Shown here piece by piece: positions 1 through 12,774 of a stretch of 64,000 nt of DNA. Source of the DNA: Ahaetulla prasina (Eukaryota; Chordata; Lepidosauria; Squamata; Colubridae); the NCBI RefSeq assembly GCF_028640845.1, contig NC_080542.1, positions 135,287,580-135,351,579 of the forward strand. The letters are read 5' to 3'. The position numbers were made by a program, and so were the translations under genes. Under the pieces are notes generated by a model. It did no database searches. It was not told where the DNA came from and worked only from the letters and a program-made list of their open reading frames with translations. Positions within the stretch are counted from its first letter, which is position 1; every line of letters starts with the position of its first letter.

Positions 1-2196
1 AAAAAAATCTTAAGCAAGCAAATCTAATTCACATCTTTTAAATTAATATGTGGAACAAGAATATTTACCTTGCAGACTATACATGTATTTTTAAGATGCA
101 CTATTTTGGAAATGAGATCTTATGGGATTATTATTGAATGTATATGAAGCACAGGGCCTGGTTCATATATCTCATTAAGCCAAAATCAAGTCAGCCTCTT
201 TAAAGAGAATCATAAATGATCCATGCCACATATCATGTTGTTGCTCTGAAAGTATACTGATTTCATTTTTTAAGAGAAAAGAATATGAAATTTTTATTTA
301 TACTAAGAATAGTCTGGTACAAATTGAGAAAATGAAGGTAAGTTTTTTTGGTACTTTTGGTCAAACTTTCTTAGATGTTCTCTTTGAGCATTCTTTGTAT
401 AGTGCTCAGGATCTACCTCAATGCTATCGGGCCCTGTGGGGTTGCCAGCTTATTCAAAAGACTGATAAAACAGTCTTCAGCATACATGGTACAAACGCAA
501 CAAAGAATAACTGTTAGGTGATATAAAAATCAGTGTTTAGAATGCCTCAAAGCCTATGATTAACTTTTCCATAAAAGTACAGCAACCTTCCAGAAATGAA
601 AACACTCGAGGGAATAAAACTAACTTTTCTTGATAAGAAAAAGATAAAAAATTGTGCTAAAATTTGTCCTACTCAGTAGGAAGAATGGTAGCCAGAGCTT
701 TATATTTGGAAGGATTTCTCTGATTGACATTAATCAATTAATACTAATTGATAATATTAATCAGAAATATTAAGTATCTTTGATAAACAGCTAGTTCAGA
801 AATAGCAAGCAAATAAATTTCAACTACCCAAAATTGGAAGTTTTGCTGTCCCTTCAACATTGAAGACATGCAGTTGAGTATGAAAGATGTTCCTGTTCCA
901 TGTTCTGTGATCCGTGATTCTTGACACAGGGATTACATTTTGGATATATAATTCAAGAGTGTATTCACATCTGTTAATTATATTGATGTTTATAACACCA
1001 TATCAACACATTTACAGATACTAAAGCAAAAATGAGGTACAAACCACTATTCATCAGTAAGTGTCCCCCTATATATTTTAAACTTTTAGCATATCGAGAT
1101 CAGTAGTCAGTTCTTTTTAAACATTTCTCTGGGGTATCTAGTAGTTGGGATGATATTTTGCTTAAAACAGTCTTGAAGTCATAAGCCATGCTTTGCATTT
1201 AATAAAATCCTGTTTTTAGGATACTCTTTAAATTGCTTATTTTCAAGCACTGTAGATTTACAATAATTCAAAACATATTCCAACACTAACTGTAATTCAG
1301 ATATTTTAGATACTAGTAAATTCGTCTGGACCAAACTGAAGTCCATGTTTTAATTGAATATATTACTATTTCTCAATTGTAGAAAGCATAGGTTCCTCTT
1401 GAAAAATTTTAAATGGTTTGAAAACCAAATAAAAAGCTAACTTAATATGTTAACATGAATACATATAAAAAAAGATTTACCTTCAACATTCAAACTGAAA
1501 TTGTCACAGAACAATGATTGCCCTGCAATAATGTTCAGGGTTTTATAAAAAGATGTACTAACATCTTCCAAATACATTTTGCAGCCTTTAATACTGAAGT
1601 GCAAACTGTTTTTTAAAAAAACAAACAGAGCAAGCTCTTGCATTATGTCAATGAAGTCATATAATAACTTTCTAATTTGCTTGTTGTTCTTTTCCACAGA
1701 TCTATAAAGATTAATGACAAAGATTAAAATCAAGAAAGTTGAACCCATCTATCATCATATGGCAGCAAAAATGTAGACTAAGAAAATATATGGATTTCCT
1801 TCCCATAAAAGACAAATTAATATCATATTAATCTTTAAAGAAATTAAAACTACTAACATAGCAATACTTCAACATAAATATATCAGTCTTGAAGCAATAT
1901 TCATTTTATAACACTCATCTTTTCCCATAAAGTAATGGACTTTTTAACCAACTTTTGACAATTTTTTTTAATCTCAGATAAAAAATAGTGTTATACTATA
2001 TCCAGAAATGGAGAATGTTTTCCTACTATAATTTTCCCCAGATATTTAAAAGAATTCTTCTACTTTCTGACCATAACAATGAATTTTAATTTGACTCCCC
2101 CAATAAATACAGTCATTTTAAAAGTTACATCATGATAAACAGTTTTTAAGCAACAGGAAATTATATTCTTTCTCTTATCAATCTGGATTAAATTCA
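1..2196. other. Unique AT-rich intronic sequence
   Basis: No gene, repeat family or RNA was recognised. A 103-codon open frame at 1437-1748 on the minus strand resembles nothing known and has no splice or domain support. Confidence 0.55.
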
Positions 2197-2413
2197 GATA
2201 AAACCAGGGATGGGCTGCTGGGGGTTTGCAAGGGTTTGGAAGAACCTCTAGCTAACCTATGCAGTTTGGAGAACCACTAAATCCTACTCCTGGCTGGTCC
2301 CGCCCACCCCACCCCTCCCAGGAGCCCCCACACAGCCCATTTGGGATGCAGGTAAGTGCAGGGCCTGCACGGAGGGTCAGGGAAGGAAAAAAACTACCAG
2401 AAATTCAAGAAAG

Positions 2414-2919
2414 GTTTTGGTGACAACCTTTAAAGTGATCCATGGCTTAGGACCGGGATATTTACGGGACCGTCTTTTGCCGGCTTCAATCTCCCAGTGA
2501 CCGATGCGTTCTCACAGAGAGGGACTCCTTAGAGTGCCATCAGACAAACAATGTCAACTGGCGGCCCCCAGAGGGAGGGCCTTCTCTGTGGGGGCTCCTA
2601 CCCTGTGGAACAAGCTTCCCCCTGGACTTCAACAATTATCTGACCTTAGGATCTTTCGCCGCGAACTTAAAACCTATTTGTTCCGCCTCGCTGGACTGGC
2701 TTGATCTTTTAAAAATTTTAATCTGACTAATTGGGGTTTTAAATGTTTAATAATTTATAGGGGGTAATTGTGTTTTAGTCTTGGCCAATTGAATGAGTTT
2801 TTTAAGGGTTGTTTTTAATATTGTTTGTTTTTCTGTATTTTAACTGGCTGTTCACCGCCCTGAGTCCTTCGGGAGAAGGGCGGTCTATAAATTAAAATAT
2901 TATTATTATTATTATTATT

Positions 2920-2952
<33 letters not shown>

Positions 2953-2966
2953 ATTTTTATTTTTTA

Positions 2967-3050
<84 letters not shown>
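2414..3050 (+). mobile_element. L2-type LINE, 5'-truncated 3' end
   Basis: The 66-codon open frame at 2504-2704 carries RAFSVGAPTLWNKLPPGLQQ and FRRELKTYLF, the C-terminal motif of L2-type LINE polymerases. It is followed by a 3' UTR ending in a small hairpin (CCGCCCTGAGTCCTTCGG with GAAGGGCGG) and an ATT/GTT repeat tail. AAGAAAG lies on both sides (2407-2413 and 3051-3057), a 7-base target duplication, so insertion went into the older hAT element. Confidence 0.8.
2900..3050. repeat. (ATT)n/(GTT)n microsatellite tail of the L2 insertion
   Basis: About 150 bases of ATT and GTT units with one T-rich interruption (2952-2972). It has expanded from the 3' tail of the adjacent L2 copy. Confidence 0.9.
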
Positions 3051-3052
<2 letters not shown>

Positions 3053-3248
3053 GAAAGCCAGAAAAAGGCAGGGGAGGCCATTTTCAACTTCCCAGGGGCT
3101 CAAGGAAAGCCTCCAGAGCCCGGGGAAGGCAAAAATGCCCCCCCCTTGGTGTAAGAGACGTCTAGGACATGCCCACCATGGCCACACCACCCAGCAACTG
3201 TGCAGAGAACCCCTAGCTAAAATGTTTGAATCCCATCCTGGATAAGAC

Positions 3249-4600
3249 TGAATGCTATCCTGCAAATGAGAAGAGAGTTCTTTTCTCTAATTTCTGATTT
3301 TCAAGTCCACAATTAATACACAGAGAGAAATCACTCGTCAGTCAAGTGACTTGAGAGAGGAAAACTTTTCTTTTATCAACTTGAAAAGTGGGAAAAAAAT
3401 ACTTTTTTTGGGGGGGGGGAGGAAATCTTTAATCATAATTCAATATTTCTATATTCCAAACCTGAAATTTCCGAACATACAATTTTGATCTGTTCATTTT
3501 AAAGATATTGAGCCATTGTTGTTGTTATTTAAAATATTGTATTAATTTGGAATTGGCAATCATTTCAAATCCTCAATGACCCCCTTAGAAATACTCCGAA
3601 GTCTTGTGCAATTTGATCTTGTGAGACTTCAGTGAGATCCCCTATGAGTCTGTCAAAGTCTCTTGAGAGTTTAAGGTTCACATGTGAGGTTTGCAGGTTG
3701 ACATTTATGGATGCCCATGTTTTTATATATAGGAAAGACATATTTCAGTGCCCATCTCATGGCCACAGACCAAGATCCATTGATTTAGAGGTGAAGTAGT
3801 CAATCAAATAATAAATCAGACCAGAGTATCACAACATCACAATAAAGTTGTTCCATAAAGATCCTTCTGTGTTCCTTTTGGCGCTAACTACATTTCCTGG
3901 ACGCTCACCTGTCTCCCTTCCTTTTCCTTTCTCAGGAAAACAGAGTTTTAAAATGATGGAAGTCTGACTTGAAAAACTAACATTACTCCTCTTTTCTGCT
4001 AGCATGAAATCACAGCCAAGGCAACTATCAGAAAACAATTAGAATGTCTTTGTATTATCCACTGTTAGATCCACTTCCCTTTAAAGGCATTCATAACAAA
4101 ATTGCATGGAGTCTCTGAGGATCATCTTGTGAAGCACAAAGCACGAATGCAGGTTTTTGGTTATCCTGACCTGTTACCAAAGGCAAAGCAGAATTCTTAG
4201 AGCTGTCTCTAAGCAGTGGTCCCTTGTGTCAGTCTTTTATCAGCAAAACCAGCCTGCCAGATTTCACAACGGACAATGGTGTGTACAGGAAGGACAAATC
4301 CACACAAAGGATTATTGATGGTATCATTCCAATTAAACTCTTGGAGGGAAGCCTCTGTCAGCAGAGTCCCCTAAGTTTGTAAAATGACCTTTCTTTGCAC
4401 TGAAAAAGAAAGATGTACGAGACAAGTCATATATTTTTTTCCCCTTGTCAAGGTAATTAATAGCATACTTTATTCAAAGGAGCTCTTGCATAATAAGAGA
4501 GTCCCATTGGAATCACTGGGAGCTAGTCATGAGGTCTTGAGCTGGTAGAGACATTGAAATGTTGAGTCAAAGTCATGGGTTTCATCAAAACCCTGGCTGC
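3249..4600. other. Intronic sequence with no recognised element
   Basis: Contains a G run near 3410 and ordinary AT-rich sequence. No open frame with recognisable homology. Confidence 0.5.
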
Positions 4601-4602
4601 AC

Positions 4603-4813
4603 TTAACATAACATAAGGGGCATGCACTTAATATAACATAAGGGGCATGCATAAGAGCACAAAAATGCCTACCATTCCTGTCCTATTGTTTCCTTTCATT
4701 ATATTAAATTAATATAGTTATTGCATACTTTTGTTCATATATATGCTTATATGATATGTAGATATTATATGTTGATGCTTGTGTATATTGTTGTGACAAA
4801 ATAAAAAAAATAA
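4603..4813 (+). mobile_element. LINE 3' end with TTGTTGTGACAAAATAAA tail
   Basis: Ends in TTGTTGTGACAAAATAAAA, the same 3' terminus as the copies read in reverse near 28170 and 35010. The sequence GGGGCATGCATAAGAGCAC matches the downstream part of the LINE fragment at 54610-54830 in reverse. It starts with a tandem duplication of about 25 bases (4603-4653). Confidence 0.6.
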
Positions 4814-5360
4814 TGACAGAGTTGGAAGAGACCTTGAAGGTCTTCTAGTCCAAGCTCCTGCCCAGGCAGGAAACCCTACACCATTTCAGACAAATGGCTA
4901 TCCAACATTTTCTTAAAAATTTCCAGTGTTGAAGCATTCACAACTTCTGGAGGCAAGTTGTTCCACTTATTAATTGTTCTAACTGTCAGGAAATTTCTCC
5001 TTAGTTCTAAGTTGCTTCTCTCCTTGATTAGTTTCCACCCATTGCTTCTTGTCCTGCCTTCAGGTGCTTTGGAGAATAGCTTGACTCCCTCTTCTTTGTG
5101 GCAGCCCCTGAGATATTGGAACACTGCTATCATGTCTCCCCTAGTCCTTCTTCTCATTAAACTAGACATACCCAGTTCCTGCAACCGTTCTTCATATGTT
5201 TTATCCTCCAGTCCCCTAATCATCTTTGTTGCTTTTCTCTGCACTCTTTCTAGAGTCTCAATGTCTTTTTATATCATGGTGACCAAAACCGAATGCAGTA
5301 TTCCAAGTGTGGCCTTACCAAGGCATAGAAGAATTAAATCCATAGCTCTGCCTTAGTCAT
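4814..5360 (-). mobile_element. CR1-type LINE, 3' end
   Basis: The minus-strand open frame 4876-5244 (122 codons) contains RRRTRGDMIAVFQYLRGCH and NKWNNLPPEVVNASTLEIFK, the C-terminal region of CR1-group polymerases. Its 3' UTR is the CAGAGTTGGAAGAGACC to GGCAGGAAACCC block that recurs near 33700, 49140 and 50000. It is 5'-truncated. Confidence 0.8.
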
Positions 5361-5499
5361 CCCATTCCTAATGGGCTCAGGATAGTAGCAGGGTCCTCGG
5401 TTGAGCAAGAGGCTAGGAGACTCTGAGAATCATCTTATGAAGCACAAAGAAGCCAACATGGACCTTGATTAATTGATTGATATACTTACTTATGGGGGA

Positions 5500-5862
5500 C
5501 GCGGTGACTTGGTGGCTCAGTGGCTAAGATGCTAAGTTTGTCGATCGAAAGGTCAGCAGTTCAGTGGTTTGAATCCCTACTGCCATGTAACAGGATGAAC
5601 TCCCGTTACTTGCCCCAGCTTCTATCAACCTAGCAGTTCGAAAGCACATTAAAAATGCAAGTAGAAAAATAGGGACCATCGTTGGTAGGAAGGTAACAGC
5701 GTTCCATGCGGCATTTAGTCATGCTGGCCACATGACAACGGAGTCATCTTCGAACAGCGCTGGCTTTTCAGCTTTGAAACAGAGATGAGCACCACCTCCT
5801 AGAGTCCGGAACGACTAGCATATATGTGCGAGGGAAACCTTTACCTTTACCTTACTTATAAA
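5500..5862 (+). mobile_element. Sauria SINE, nearly full length
   Basis: Starts with a tRNA-like head (GGTGGCTCAGTGGCTAAGA, then GGTTTGAATCCCTA as B box) and ends in AGAGTCCGGAACGACTAGC and CTTTACCTTTACC. This head-body-tail order is that of the squamate tRNA-derived SINE mobilised by BovB LINEs; the tail resembles the BovB end at about 54480. Confidence 0.85.
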
Positions 5863-8800
5863 TACTTTTTTTTTCTTTTAAACAAGGCCAGCATGGAAGG
5901 GGGCAAAGGAATGTGAGAGTTTGAGAAATAAATGCTTACCAATAGATAGGAGAATATTCATACAAATAGGAGACTATTAAGACATGAGATTGCAAATTTA
6001 AATGAGGAAGGAACTGGGAGGAAGGGAAAGAATATATTGGAAAAGAGTTAATTTTAGAACCTGCTATTGTAACTGCAGGACCAATATGCCCTTCCTTGAA
6101 GGTGATTTGAAGGTGATTTATTAATTTGGAGAAATAAATTCAGTGCACTGTTCCTAAAGTTGATTTAGACTTCTAGAGCTCAGGAACAGTCTAAGGCCAA
6201 GATCTCCGAAGGACTCCTTTTCTGTTCATGAATTTTCCCACTTAAGGCAGGAGATTGAGAACGCTCTTGGTTCTCTAAAACTTCTTACTAGCTAATTGTC
6301 TTTTATCTAATCTGCTAAATCTTCAAAATATTCTTAGCAGATTTTTAGTCCTGCATTGATTTTATTTATGTATTCGATTGTTTAATTGGATGGGTTTTTA
6401 TTTTAAGCTACTTTAAAATATTTTAATAAAAAAGATAGCATATATAAAACTCAGAATATCAAAAAGTGAGTGAGTGTGTTCATGTCACAACTGTGGCTAG
6501 TTCCCCCAGTCTGGCTGGAATCCCTGCTCCTCTGTAATTTGGCAGAAGACATATTCCTTGGCATTAATACACTCTCTAGCTTTTCCATGTATAAGAATCT
6601 CACATATTTTAATCAATGTACTTGGAAGCATACCCCTGCGTTAGTGAATAGGATCACTAACTGTATAATTACAGTAATGATCAGTACTTTAAGTGGATTA
6701 GACCCAGCCAATTATAGGTAGTGACATGGAAGGTTGAATATATCATTGTGAAACAGTAGTGTTGATTATGTTGGCTGGTTTTCTGCCTCCTCTTGCTTGT
6801 TTCAGGGATGCGGGAATCAGTACACAAGTACAAAGGTGAACAAATACATAAGATCATGCCCACATTGCTTTTATTTCATATTCATTGTATCATGGATTCC
6901 ACTGTACTTGCAATTTTGCTAAGCTTATTTTTAATTACCGAATCGATGAAATCTCGTGTCCCTAGAATTAACACAGTAGGAGTTTTGAGGAACATAATTA
7001 TTGGCATTTATGAATAATGTATAGAATCAAAATATGACGGCTCTAAATGCAGGTCCTGCCACTCGTGGGCAAGCTGGAGGAAAATATAAAAATCTAAGTA
7101 GCAAAAAAAAGGCAGAAAGTGAAGCAAGCACTATTCATTTTGAAGGAAAAGACCAGCCAATTTTTGAAAGAAATATCCATCTGGTTCAGTTCCAAGTGGG
7201 GAGAAAGACACTGGAAACTGATTGGAAAGATGGTTTACTGAGGGACAGGACCACATGAGTTTGAGATCCTGGGCAACTGACCACATGGAGTGGAGAGTGA
7301 GAAGTATTTATACATTCTCTTGGGTTTTGAACTCTAGCTTCCTGTTCCTGCGCAAGAATATGTATTCTATTGGCTGCTGTTAGATTCCCATGGGGCTATT
7401 CAGGCTATGCATAGTTGTTTGAGATAAGTTTGGTTGAACCTTCCTGCGTGATGCAATGTCCTTAGGAAATTCTGAAATGCAGTGAGCCCTGCTGCTAGAT
7501 GGGTAGAGAGCTAATCCTATTATGTCCTGAGGGGTCATGTCTTAATCCCATCACCCTGGAGATGGAGGTCTTTTGTCTTATAGATAGGCTGGGCCAATCT
7601 TTCTTAATGTGCACCAAAATATCTGCTGGGGGCAGGGAGCTGGGATTCGGTTTCCTTTAAGATTTTTATTTCTTTTAGGGGAAATGTTTTAGCCTGCCTT
7701 TTTAATATTTCCTAAAATATTTCATTCTTTTAGGAGGGGCGGGTGCTAACGTTCTACACAATCAAAGGATATAGTGGAGGAGAAAAGCTAAGATCAGGGC
7801 AGCCTTTGACTCTCCAGAATCTGTTCAGCCACCATCCTCCTCAATCCCAGATAGTGTGGCCCTAAGTAATTGATAGCCAACAAGGTCCGGTCATTTGAAA
7901 ATGGTGGATTCTTCTGTCTATGTTGAAACCCGATGCTGTAGGTTGAAAGATGACAGAATGGGAATCCGATATGCTTATTGTAAAAACTCTTTTACATCCG
8001 GGAATTATGGCTGTTTTCTAATGGTTAAGAATGTATGAGTCTAAACTTAAGCGATGATGTAATTATTTGAGTACCCTGCCTTGTAGTTAATCCAAGGAAC
8101 TTCTCAGCAGGACCACAATCTGAATGTGGGATGGAGCAGCCAAGGAAACAATGCATGATTGATTTTCTATTGATTGAAGAGTTGATTTCTAGTTGCATGT
8201 ATTCTAAGGAAGAAAAGAGATGCTCAGTCAGAAAGTCTCTCCTAGCCAGCTGCTATTGCCGACATTCTCCAAAGGGAGACAAGTGAAATCCAAAAAGACA
8301 ATAAGAAGTTAAGTACTGTTTTCCAGCTAAGCTAATCAGTTTTTTCTGAAGATGGAAGGATGTGTGCCAAACGAAAATCAATGCCCTAAATCAACGAGCT
8401 GCATGCCTGAGCATTGCCAAAGTGTCAGCTGCTAACAAGGGAATAAAGAAAACAGTTATTGGATACTTAGGAGTGCTTTGTAAGTGCTTGTGTAAAATAG
8501 CATATTTAATTTACTGCACTGTTATAAGCTTTATTGGGCTTTATAGTTATTTCAGTAAGGAAGCTAAAAATAAGTTGTCTCTTTCCACTGCTTTGAAAAG
8601 CTGTTTGAGCCTTACTGGATTATAGATCTGTAGATCGTTGTTATTCAACACTGACAACTGTTTTTTCTGATATTTTTATTTTGATGTATCTTCATCACTT
8701 CTGCTCTACACACCTGTCCTCTTCATCCATCCTTTATCCCAGCTTTTCTCCTCCTTCTGGGGTCTTTTTCCTGTTATTCTTCTGATGCATCTCCACTAAC

Positions 8801-9130
8801 ATGATCCGATCCCCATTTCTTGCATTTTTTTTTTATGTTATCACAGTATTGGTCACCTTCTCAGCTTCTGCTTTCCTAGACTGCTCCTTTTTTCCTATAC
8901 TTCCTTTTTACTTTCTATCTCTCCTAAATTCAGTTAAATGAAAATGTAAAATGGTAAGGAAGCAAGAGCAGCCAAGGTGGATCTGATTAATATCCCATTA
9001 GGGCTGCTCCTTAATGGGACATAAACGTAATACCATTAATATTGTTCTCAAAAGGAAAAAAATTGTGGCACAATTAGTGTAAAGGTTCCTACAATCCATG
9101 AATGGGATAACAGAGTCCCTTTATATGCAT
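5863..9130. other. Intronic sequence, mostly unrecognised
   Basis: No coding or RNA gene recognised. Short open frames near 6470-7260 and 8362-8625 have no motif. About 7170-7770 (from GGTTTACTGAGGGACAGG) has the texture of a dispersed repeat, perhaps LTR-like, but I found no terminal repeats or target duplication. 8640-8940 is pyrimidine-rich. Confidence 0.4.
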
Positions 9131-9139
9131 ATATAGATA

Positions 9140-9270
9140 CATACATACATACATACATACATACATACATACATACACATAACTATTGCATACATACATA
9201 CATATAACTATTGCAAAAGTATCCAAATGTATGTGTGTATGTATGTATGTATGTATATATGTATGAATGT
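9140..9270. repeat. (CATA)n/(GTAT)n microsatellite, inverted halves
   Basis: CATA units dominate 9140-9205 and GTAT units 9230-9262, so the two halves can pair as a hairpin. Confidence 0.85.
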
Positions 9271-9277
9271 ATGTGTA

Positions 9278-9770
9278 TTAGCTGGACACCCGTGCTTTGC
9301 TATGAAACTATGTGCTCAGACTTGATAAATTGACACAAAGTCTGAAATTTCATGTAGAATGTATAACTCTGTAACATCAGTTGGAACAGAGGGGGAGGGG
9401 AGTAGAATGTCCCAGCCCGCAGGCCGGATGAGTCACACACTGGGCACGCCCACGCCCAGTTTAACAGAAGGGTAGCATCAAAGCGTATTAATATAAGGCA
9501 ACTGGCAGTTGGGACAGAGTTCCTTTCAGGTGGGGAGGGCAAATAGAACATTTAAATCCTTAGCATCAGAGCATGTGAATATAATACTGTATATGAAATA
9601 CTAATGATCTGATGGTCATTTTGAAAAATCCTTTCTTAGTAAGCACCTAGAAGCCAAGAGGAACATACGTGCTGAATTTCATATTTGTAGGCTTTACCAT
9701 TCTAGAGATTTCGTGACGAGTGAGTGATATTTGGTTTTTATAGATATATAGATATTTGTATATAATGTAT
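9278..9770. repeat. Unclassified dispersed-type repeat
   Basis: Begins TTAGCTGGACACCCGTGCTTTGC and ends near GTGACGAGTGAGTGATATTTGG followed by a TATAGA repeat. I recognise the two edges as a sequence seen repeatedly in vertebrate genomes but cannot assign the class, and no second copy is in this window. Confidence 0.4.
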
Positions 9771-12392
9771 TGCATGTTTTTGTTTGCATACGTACTTTTG
9801 CGATAGTCATTTTAAAAAATGACTATTTTTATTTTTTTTAATTTAAAATTAAATTTATTTTATTTTTTTATATATAAAAACAAAGATCTACTGGTTTTAA
9901 GGCTTAATCTAGTGGTAGTAAATTTTTTCTTTCTCTCTTTAAAGTTGTGAATTTTGCCACATAATATCACAATCTTCAGAAAACGGTTGCCTTCAGTAAC
10001 CTGGAGGCAATTCTCTATGCATTTTTTATTTATCCAAATCTCCAATCAGCCCCCAAATTCTCGAAGTAATCCAGATTGTCTCAGGAACAAGCTGTGTGTC
10101 CTGTTGTTTGTGTTTTTTAGGTTGGAATTTAGCAGAATCCCCAGCACCTTATGAAAATGTATTGACTTTGATTACATTCAAGATGGGTTTTGGAACAGTG
10201 TAAAGGAACAAAAATGCAGACATCTCATTATTATCTCTGATCTGTCCCTAACCCTCTTTTTCTCTTTCCTTCCATCTTCCCCAGCATTATAGGGTTTTCA
10301 AGAAATCTAGGTCTTTGCATAATAGAGCAAAAATAAGATAATTTGTGTTTGATCACTTGTCTCATATAGGAATTCTAGATAGATCTGTTATGTGATATAT
10401 TTGTTTGTTTTCTTGACTATCCATGGTATTTCCATGTTTTTCTAAGCTCAAAAGTGTCAGTACTTTTTCTATCCTGCTTCTTCAAAATCCAACTTTGTCT
10501 GTAGAGTGTCACACAAAAATCCCCGGCTTTGATCTTTGTGCGTATAGACTCCTTCTCAATTGAGAGTTTTGGAATAGTTTCCTTGTTTTTCTTTCTGTTT
10601 TCATCTTCAGTGTCTTTACAGATGTTGTTGTAATATAACTGTTGTCTGTTTTAGTCACTTCTGAAATTCTTTATAGGACATTCTTGTTTCTTCTTACCTG
10701 AGATCTTTATGATTCTTGACCTTGGCTCCTCCTCTCTTCTTGACAATTTCTGCAACACTGGTTGGCACATAATGCTTTGATAAGGATACTTGGATAATAC
10801 TAAGCTTGGAAGTTAAAGTGCTCAGCTGCATAACAAAGACAAGAGCACATAAGCAGATAGGTATAGGTCTGATCTGGGAGTGGTGGACATTCCATGTATG
10901 ATGGTGCCCTCTGCTTACAGCCTCAATGAACCTATCTTCACCGCTGGTTTAAGAAAAGAAGCCACAATCTACAACAGGATCATTGCAAAGCACAAAGTGA
11001 TGGCTTTACTCTGTCCCTAGCAATTATATGAATGCAAAGCAAATAACTAAGTATCTTAGGTTGAACATATGACCCCCTCCCCTTGCTTAGAATGACATTT
11101 TCACCCAGGCTTTGCTTGTTAATGTAAAGTGGCTGACCAAAGCTATTGTCATCCTGCCCTCACCCTTATTAAACAGATGTAACTCCTCTGCCTTCCTTGT
11201 TTAAAAATGCACAATTTCTCTGTGCCTGTAAGAGAATCATGGAATGGAATGAGCACTAAAAGATCAACTCATGCTATAAAGCAGAGGCTAGAGAGGATTA
11301 AGGTTAAATATGCATTATAAGAGAAGATCAAATCTCACCCAGTTTCTGGTAGATACAGGATTAAATAGAGAGCCTTTAATCATTAATCATTTACTTTACC
11401 TTTCAAGAGAAAAGAAATAGCAAGTCAGCTTTACTGGATAGCCTTTCTAGATTTTTAAATTTTAAAACTAGAGACAAACAGAGGAATTCCGTAAAAGTTT
11501 AAGTTGTGATGTTTGTGTTTGGATCTCAATTTCACCTGCCTTCCTACATATATTTTATACATGTCATAGGTGATATGATTGTCCATAGAGTCTTATCCAG
11601 ATGTTAGGTAGGGAGTTCTTTATTATGAATAATCACACCATAAATGTATGTTCTGTTTCCATAAAGTCAAATGTTGAACATTCTGAAATGTTCAAATCAA
11701 ATTTAACTTCTGGTAAACACATATGGGGAGTTTGGTAACAATGTGGAACAGAATTGACAATGGTTTATTCTGCAATTGTTTTGCAACACCATTTTGGTCT
11801 ACAACCCTAGAATTTCCTGGTGGTTTTCCATTCAAGTACAAAGCATGTTTAATAGTGTTTAGCTTCCCAGTCTAGACAAGGTTGACCAATTGTTGCCATC
11901 TGCTGAAATTGAATCTACTATAACATAAAAATGCATCTAATTAGTATGTGTAAAACAGTGCTGACTTGCATCATTGTATAAATCAACATTTCAGCAAGAC
12001 ATCAATTTGTAAGCAAAGTTCCATATCAAGTTTATATTATCAACCTGATAGTTATACAGCATAGCTGTCATTTTAAGCATAAGGTAGCAGGAAACCAATT
12101 GATGCAGATGCTATTAATTAGAGGACAAATAACCTTTTCTAATAAGGTTCTGATTATATATAATTGTATCCCTGAAGAGCAAAACAATACCAGCTTTCTG
12201 AAGTGCATGCCATAATCTTCAGTCTCTTTTAAGCTTAAAATAGAAGGATGGTCTTGAAACATGCACTGATAGAAGATGCCTCCCCAATAACTAATCCTGA
12301 GATGGCAATATATTATTTCTAGTATCCAAGGCAATATGATTATGGATGCCACTATTTCGAGGAATGTAAGGAGTCTATGACATCATTTCTTG
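9771..12392. other. Unique intronic sequence
   Basis: No recognised repeat or gene. Only short open frames without motifs. Confidence 0.5.
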
Positions 12393-12400
12393 CTTTAGAG

Positions 12401-12766
12401 CAGGGGTGTCAAACTCAAGGCCCGTGGGCCAGATCCTACGGGGCCATCCTGGAAATTGTAAGGGACCGGCCTGCATTGCTTCAGCCCAGTCTACCCACAT
12501 CACTTTGGCCCAGTCTACCTGCATGGTTTTGGCCCAGTCTACACAATGCGAAGAGGAAAAGTTGGGCCAGTGTGGCTTCAGCCTGGTCTATACAGTGTGA
12601 AGAGGAAACATGCCAGCAGTTTGGGGAGTGGCATCAAGCTGGCCACACCCACCCTGCTGGCCACACCCATCCAGTCAGCCATGCCCGCCCAGTCAGCCAT
12701 GCCTCCCCCCCGGGGTCAATCACAGCTCTGATGTGGCCCTCAATGAAATTGAATTTGACAACCCTG
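12401..12766. mobile_element. Non-autonomous hAT transposon (CAGGGGTGTCAAAC family)
   Basis: Ends are CAGGGGTGTCAAACTC and GAATTTGACAACCCTG, inverted copies of each other. Flanks CTTTAGAG (12393-12400) and CTTTAGAA (12767-12774) are an 8-base duplication with one change. GC-rich interior, several overlapping open frames that are not genes. Confidence 0.85.
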
Positions 12767-12774
12767 CTTTAGAA

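Larger units (their letters stand above)
2205..3240. mobile_element. Non-autonomous hAT-type transposon, interrupted by an L2 LINE
   Basis: The left end is CAGGGATGGGCTGC and the right end GAATCCCATCCTG, an imperfect inverted terminal pair. Eight-base flanks are GATAAAAC (2197-2204) and GATAAGAC (3241-3248), 7 of 8 identical. The interior has the GGTTTG/GAACC motifs of the family seen at 14855, 17499, 36632 and 45503. No transposase is present. An L2 3' end was inserted later at 2414-3050. Confidence 0.7.

Noticed and set aside
1437..1748. 103-codon minus-strand open frame
   Set aside because: No recognisable motif or homologous copy; expected by chance in AT-rich DNA of this length.
5500..5600. 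tRNA gene by A- and B-box resemblance
   Set aside because: The head cannot form a proper cloverleaf and continues into a SINE body and tail; the same holds for 23928, 30573, 47080 and 49140 copies.
7170..7770. LTR element
   Set aside because: Texture suggests a dispersed repeat but no TG...CA ends, duplication or polyadenylation order could be identified, so it is kept only as unclassified.
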